From: DATGLG01 sp035294245 | GTDB taxonomy: Bacteria > Pseudomonadota > Alphaproteobacteria > JACZXZ01 | Direction of reading: 5' to 3' | Assembly (NCBI GenBank): GCA_035294245.1 | Contig: DATGLG010000017.1 | Coordinates: 1-64,000, forward strand | Length of the DNA stretch: 64,000 nucleotides | Shown: piece by piece, positions 61,543-64,000 of the stretch | How the letters are laid out: every line of letters begins with the position of its first letter | How positions within the stretch are numbered: the first letter of the stretch is position 1 | Translations under genes and position numbers: made by a program | Notes under the pieces: model-generated | Database searches by the model: none | What the model saw: only the letters and a program-made list of their open reading frames with translations | Told to the model about the DNA's origin: nothing

Positions 61543-62282
61543 CCGCCGGCACCGGCCATCCCACCGGCATGCCCGCCGGGCGTGAGCGCAGCCTCGGCAA
61601 GGGCAAGCCCGGCCGGCGTGCCGACGTGAAAGAACGCGCCGTCATGCACCACGGCAAAGAGCCGCCCCGCGCTCAAGGCACGATCATAAAGCCGATTGAG
61701 AGAAAACCTCTCGACGGCGACACCCGCGAAGAGGCGGGCGGCAAGCAATTGGATGCCAGTGAAGAAATAGGGTGCCGTCTCATCGACCGCGCGCCGCCGC
61801 AAGCGTCCATCCGGCATGAGATGGAAATCACCGATGCCCTCATATCCGACGGCCTTCACTACGGGCTCGATCAGCAACAGTGCATCCATGCGCCGGTCGT
61901 CCCAACCGGCGGCGAGCCGCCGCAGCGTGAGTTGCGCGGCATCGAGCCACAACGCATCACCGTTGACGACATAGAACGGGCCGGGTGCCAAATGGGGCAG
62001 CGCCTTGGCAACACCCCCGCCCGTCTCGAGCAGCTCGGCTTCGTGCGAGAGCACGATGCGCGGCCGGCTGCGCGCGGCGAGATGCATCGCGATCTGATCG
62101 GCGAGATGATGGGTGTTGACGACGACGGTATCGACCCCCGAGGCGTCGAGGTGGTCGAGAGCGCGGTCGAGGAGCGTGCGGCCGGCGACCGGCAGCAGCG
62201 GCTTGGGCATCCGATCGGTGAAGGGCCGCATGCGCAAGCCGAGCCCGGCGGCCAGCACCATGCCGCGCCTGGGCTCGGTCAT
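61539..62282 (-). CDS. murU: N-acetylmuramate alpha-1-phosphate uridylyltransferase (MurU-like)
   Basis: 247 residues from ATG 62282. Nucleotidyltransferase start GMVLAAGLGLRMRPFTDRMPKPLLPVAGR (read in two pieces: GMVLAAGLGLRMRPFT and DRMPKPLLPVAG), VVNTHHLADQI, HEAELLETGGGVAKALP and FYVVNGDALW. In Pseudomonas MurU makes UDP-MurNAc from MurNAc-1-P in a recycling path that bypasses de novo synthesis. The gene directly follows the kinase amgK. Generic sugar-phosphate nucleotidyltransferases are similar, so the pairing decides the call. Confidence 0.88.
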   Translation of the reverse strand: MTEPRRGMVLAAGLGLRMRPFTDRMPKPLLPVAGRTLLDRALDHLDASGVDTVVVNTHHLADQIAMHLAARSRPRIVLSHEAELLETGGGVAKALPHLAPGPFYVVNGDALWLDAAQLTLRRLAAGWDDRRMDALLLIEPVVKAVGYEGIGDFHLMPDGRLRRRAVDETAPYFFTGIQLLAARLFAGVAVERFSLNRLYDRALSAGRLFAVVHDGAFFHVGTPAGLALAEAALTPGGHAGGMAGAGG

Positions 62283-63307
62283 GCGGCCGCCTCGCAGGGT
62301 GGAATACGGCGCATCGCGGGCCCGATGTGCTCGTCGAGCCACGCCTTGAGCGGCGCCAACACGGGATGGCTCACGTCCTGTTCGACGAGACGCCACACAC
62401 GCGGCAGGTGACGCAGATAGCCGGGCTTGCGGTCGCGCACGCAAAGCCGCGTGAACACTCCGACGATTCGCAAGTTCCGCTGTGCCCCCATGGTGACGTA
62501 GGAGGCGTCGAAGCCGTCCCGGTCGAGCTCGGGGAAGGCAGCGAGATAGCGCGCACGCATGCGCGCCTGCAAATCGGCGGGCACGTCGCGCCGCGCATCC
62601 TCGAGGAGAGAGACGAGATCGTAGGTGAGCGGCCCGATCACGGCGTCCTGGAAATCGAGGAGCCCGCAGGCCGCCACGCCCGCCCGCCCTTCGATCAGCA
62701 TAAGGTTGTCGGGGAAGAAATCGAACAGCACCAGCGAATCCGGGGCGCGCCGCGCTTCCGGGATCAGGCGCCGCCAGAGGGCGAGATAATCCTCGCGCAA
62801 GCTCTGCGGTGCGGGATTCCCAGTGAGCGCCGGCCAATACCAATCGAGCACAAACCCGACCTCCCGCAACAGGCGCTCTTCGGTGAAAGGCGGCGCCGGA
62901 GCCTCGAGCGCTCGCGCATGGCCATGAAGGGCGATGAGCGTATCCACGGCAAGGGCGTAAAGTGCCTCTCTGTCACTGTTGCCAGCGCCGCAGCCGTTCC
63001 CGTCGACGAGCCGGGCCATGTTACCGTCGCCGAAATCCTCGAGCAGGAGGAGGCCGGCCTCGATATCCGCCGCCAGGATCTTCGGCGCCGAGAGCTGCAG
63101 CGCAAGAAGATGGCGCGCGAGAGCGGTGAAGGGCCCGACGTTCTCTTGGGGCGGCGGCGCGTCCATGAGGACGGCGCGACGGCCATCGGCACCCACGAGC
63201 CGCGCATAGCGGCGGAAGGAGGCGTCGCCCGTCATGGTCCGCAGGGGGATGCCGCCCCAGCCGGCTTCCGCCAGGAAGGCAGCGATCTGTCTCTCTCTCT
63301 CGCTCAC
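62279..63307 (-). CDS. amgK: Anomeric MurNAc/GlcNAc kinase (AmgK-like, APH fold)
   Basis: 342 residues from GTG 63307 (overlapping the tsaE TGA). Aminoglycoside-phosphotransferase fold: GDASFRRYARLVGADGRRAVLMD, LLLLEDFGDGNMARL, the catalytic LVLFDFFPDNLMLIEGRAG (D-x4-N) and CGLLDFQDAVIGPLTYDLVS (metal Asp). AmgK phosphorylates MurNAc at the anomeric carbon, feeding MurU. The tsaE-amgK-murU order is common in alphaproteobacteria. Confidence 0.9.
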   Translation of the reverse strand: MSERERQIAAFLAEAGWGGIPLRTMTGDASFRRYARLVGADGRRAVLMDAPPPQENVGPFTALARHLLALQLSAPKILAADIEAGLLLLEDFGDGNMARLVDGNGCGAGNSDREALYALAVDTLIALHGHARALEAPAPPFTEERLLREVGFVLDWYWPALTGNPAPQSLREDYLALWRRLIPEARRAPDSLVLFDFFPDNLMLIEGRAGVAACGLLDFQDAVIGPLTYDLVSLLEDARRDVPADLQARMRARYLAAFPELDRDGFDASYVTMGAQRNLRIVGVFTRLCVRDRKPGYLRHLPRVWRLVEQDVSHPVLAPLKAWLDEHIGPAMRRIPPCEAAA

Positions 63308-63810
63308 AACTTCATATCCTTGAGGCGCGACGACCACCCGCCATAGCCAATGAGATGCGCCCGGCGGTTATCGGCGGATTCGGCAAAATCGAGGCGCAAA
63401 TCGAGCCGCTCCGCGGGGAGCAGCGCACCGAGTCGCTCGGGCCATTCGATCAAGCTGACGCCGTCGGCGAAAGCGTCGTCGATTCCAAGCTCGATCGCAT
63501 CCTCGGGCCGTTCCAGGCGGTAGAGATCAAAATGCCATATCGTAAAGGCACGCCCCTCGTAGCTTTGCACGAGCGTGAAGGTCGGGCTCGGCACATCCTC
63601 CTCTTCAGCGCCAGTAGCACGAATAAAATACCGCGCGAAGGTCGTCTTGCCGGCACCGAGCGCGCCAGCGAGCGCGATCACGTCACCCGGGCGGGCGCGT
63701 TCAGCGATAGCGGCGCCAAGCGCCGCTGTCGCAGCGATCCCAGACAGCACCAGATGCCGCTCCACCGGAGCCGCCGGGCCCGGCTGACGGATATTGATCA
63801 CGGCCGTCAT
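63304..63810 (-). CDS. tsaE: tRNA threonylcarbamoyladenosine biosynthesis ATPase TsaE
   Basis: 168 residues. Walker A GALGAGKTTFARYF, switch SPTFTLVQSYEG, WHFDLYRLERPEDAIELG and SLIEWPERLGALLPAERLDL. Works with TsaB and TsaD to form t6A37 in tRNAs decoding ANN codons. First gene of the tsaE-amgK-murU-addB-addA-trxA run and divergent from the reductase gene at the right edge. Confidence 0.97.
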   Translation of the reverse strand: MTAVINIRQPGPAAPVERHLVLSGIAATAALGAAIAERARPGDVIALAGALGAGKTTFARYFIRATGAEEEDVPSPTFTLVQSYEGRAFTIWHFDLYRLERPEDAIELGIDDAFADGVSLIEWPERLGALLPAERLDLRLDFAESADNRRAHLIGYGGWSSRLKDMKL

Positions 63811-63857
63811 CTCCGTATCCTAGGCGCCCGCGCCCTCCCCTCATGCCAGGAGCCGTC

Positions 63858-64000
63858 ATGCCCGCAAGCCCCTACCGCACGGACGTCGCCATCATCGGCG
63901 CTGGGCCCGTCGGTCTCTTCGCCATCTTCGAATGCGGCATGCTGCGCTTCAAGTGCCACGTCGTGGACGCGCTCGACATGATCGGCGGCCAATGCATCGC
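63858..64000 (+). CDS. Ferredoxin/flavodoxin-NADP reductase, TrxR-like type (3' truncated)
   Basis: First 47 residues only: MPASPYRTDVAIIGAGPVGL, then FAIFECGMLRFKCHVVDALD and MIGGQCIA. GAGPVG binds FAD and the HVVDALDMIGGQC segment is typical of type 2 ferredoxin-NADP reductases (YumC family). ATG 63858 has AGGAG six bases upstream; ATG 63843 is also in frame. The gene runs off the window. Confidence 0.88.
   Translation, partial: MPASPYRTDVAIIGAGPVGLFAIFECGMLRFKCHVVDALDMIGGQCI

Overview
The window is about 64 kb of high-GC, densely coding DNA from an alphaproteobacterium, most likely Rhodospirillales in the broad sense. That placement is inferred from gene content and order: infC-rpmI-rplT-pheS-pheT; kdsD-lptC-lptA-lptB-rpoN-hpf-ptsN; DUF1150 beside hsp20; aroA-cmk-rpsA-ihfB-lapA; trpF/trpB-trpA-accD-folC; and tsaE-amgK-murU-addB-addA-trxA. 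No rRNA, CRISPR array, intact IS element or prophage is visible. Three tRNA genes are present: Ser-GGA, Leu-CAG and Ala-GGC.

Layout. 1-2300: a DyP peroxidase (cut by the left edge) with an encapsulin cargo-loading tail, next to a decayed encapsulin gene, a DUF2945 protein, tRNA-Ser and a small membrane protein. 2316-9020: lepA, then the translation operon infC-rpmI-rplT-pheS-pheT on the minus strand; infC appears to start at ATA. 9161-14932: two glycosyltransferases, an ABHD10-like hydrolase, an ArsR regulator divergent from a glutathione transferase, an NAD-dependent epimerase and a second glutathione transferase. 15047-22583: glutamate synthase (gltD then gltB), an AT-rich palindromic control region, and an NDUFA9-like protein. 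22753-30698: tRNA-Leu, a short RNase D-like exonuclease, the lipopolysaccharide KDO/transport genes running into rpoN, hpf and ptsN, then hsp20-DUF1150 on the other strand. 30971-39318: small envelope proteins, a Gre-family factor, an RlpA lipoprotein, an RND efflux pair, a VOC protein and tRNA-Ala.

39461-46442: a FYDLN zinc-ribbon protein, then aroA-cmk-rpsA-ihfB-lapA-ornithine cyclodeaminase-like-trpF. Between trpF and trpBA lies a roughly 3.9 kb accessory islet (46443-50323). It carries a VapBC toxin-antitoxin pair, a methyltransferase, a LysE stub, a 38-residue basic protein, and a lower-GC two-gene unit of an unrecognised 246-residue protein directly followed by a PIN nuclease. 50324-54603 resumes with trpB-trpA-accD-folC. 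54695-63810 is the minus-strand run tsaE-amgK-murU-addB-addA-trxA (tRNA t6A modification, peptidoglycan recycling, double-strand-break repair, thioredoxin). The window ends inside a ferredoxin/flavodoxin-NADP reductase.

Most noteworthy: the orphaned encapsulin cargo enzyme beside the shell-gene remnant; the ATA start of infC; the islet splitting the trp genes and its unknown-protein/PIN unit; the two palindromes in front of gltDB; and a three-copy dispersed hairpin repeat. Coordinates and motifs were read directly from the sequence. No database search was possible, so family names rest on recognised motifs and gene order.
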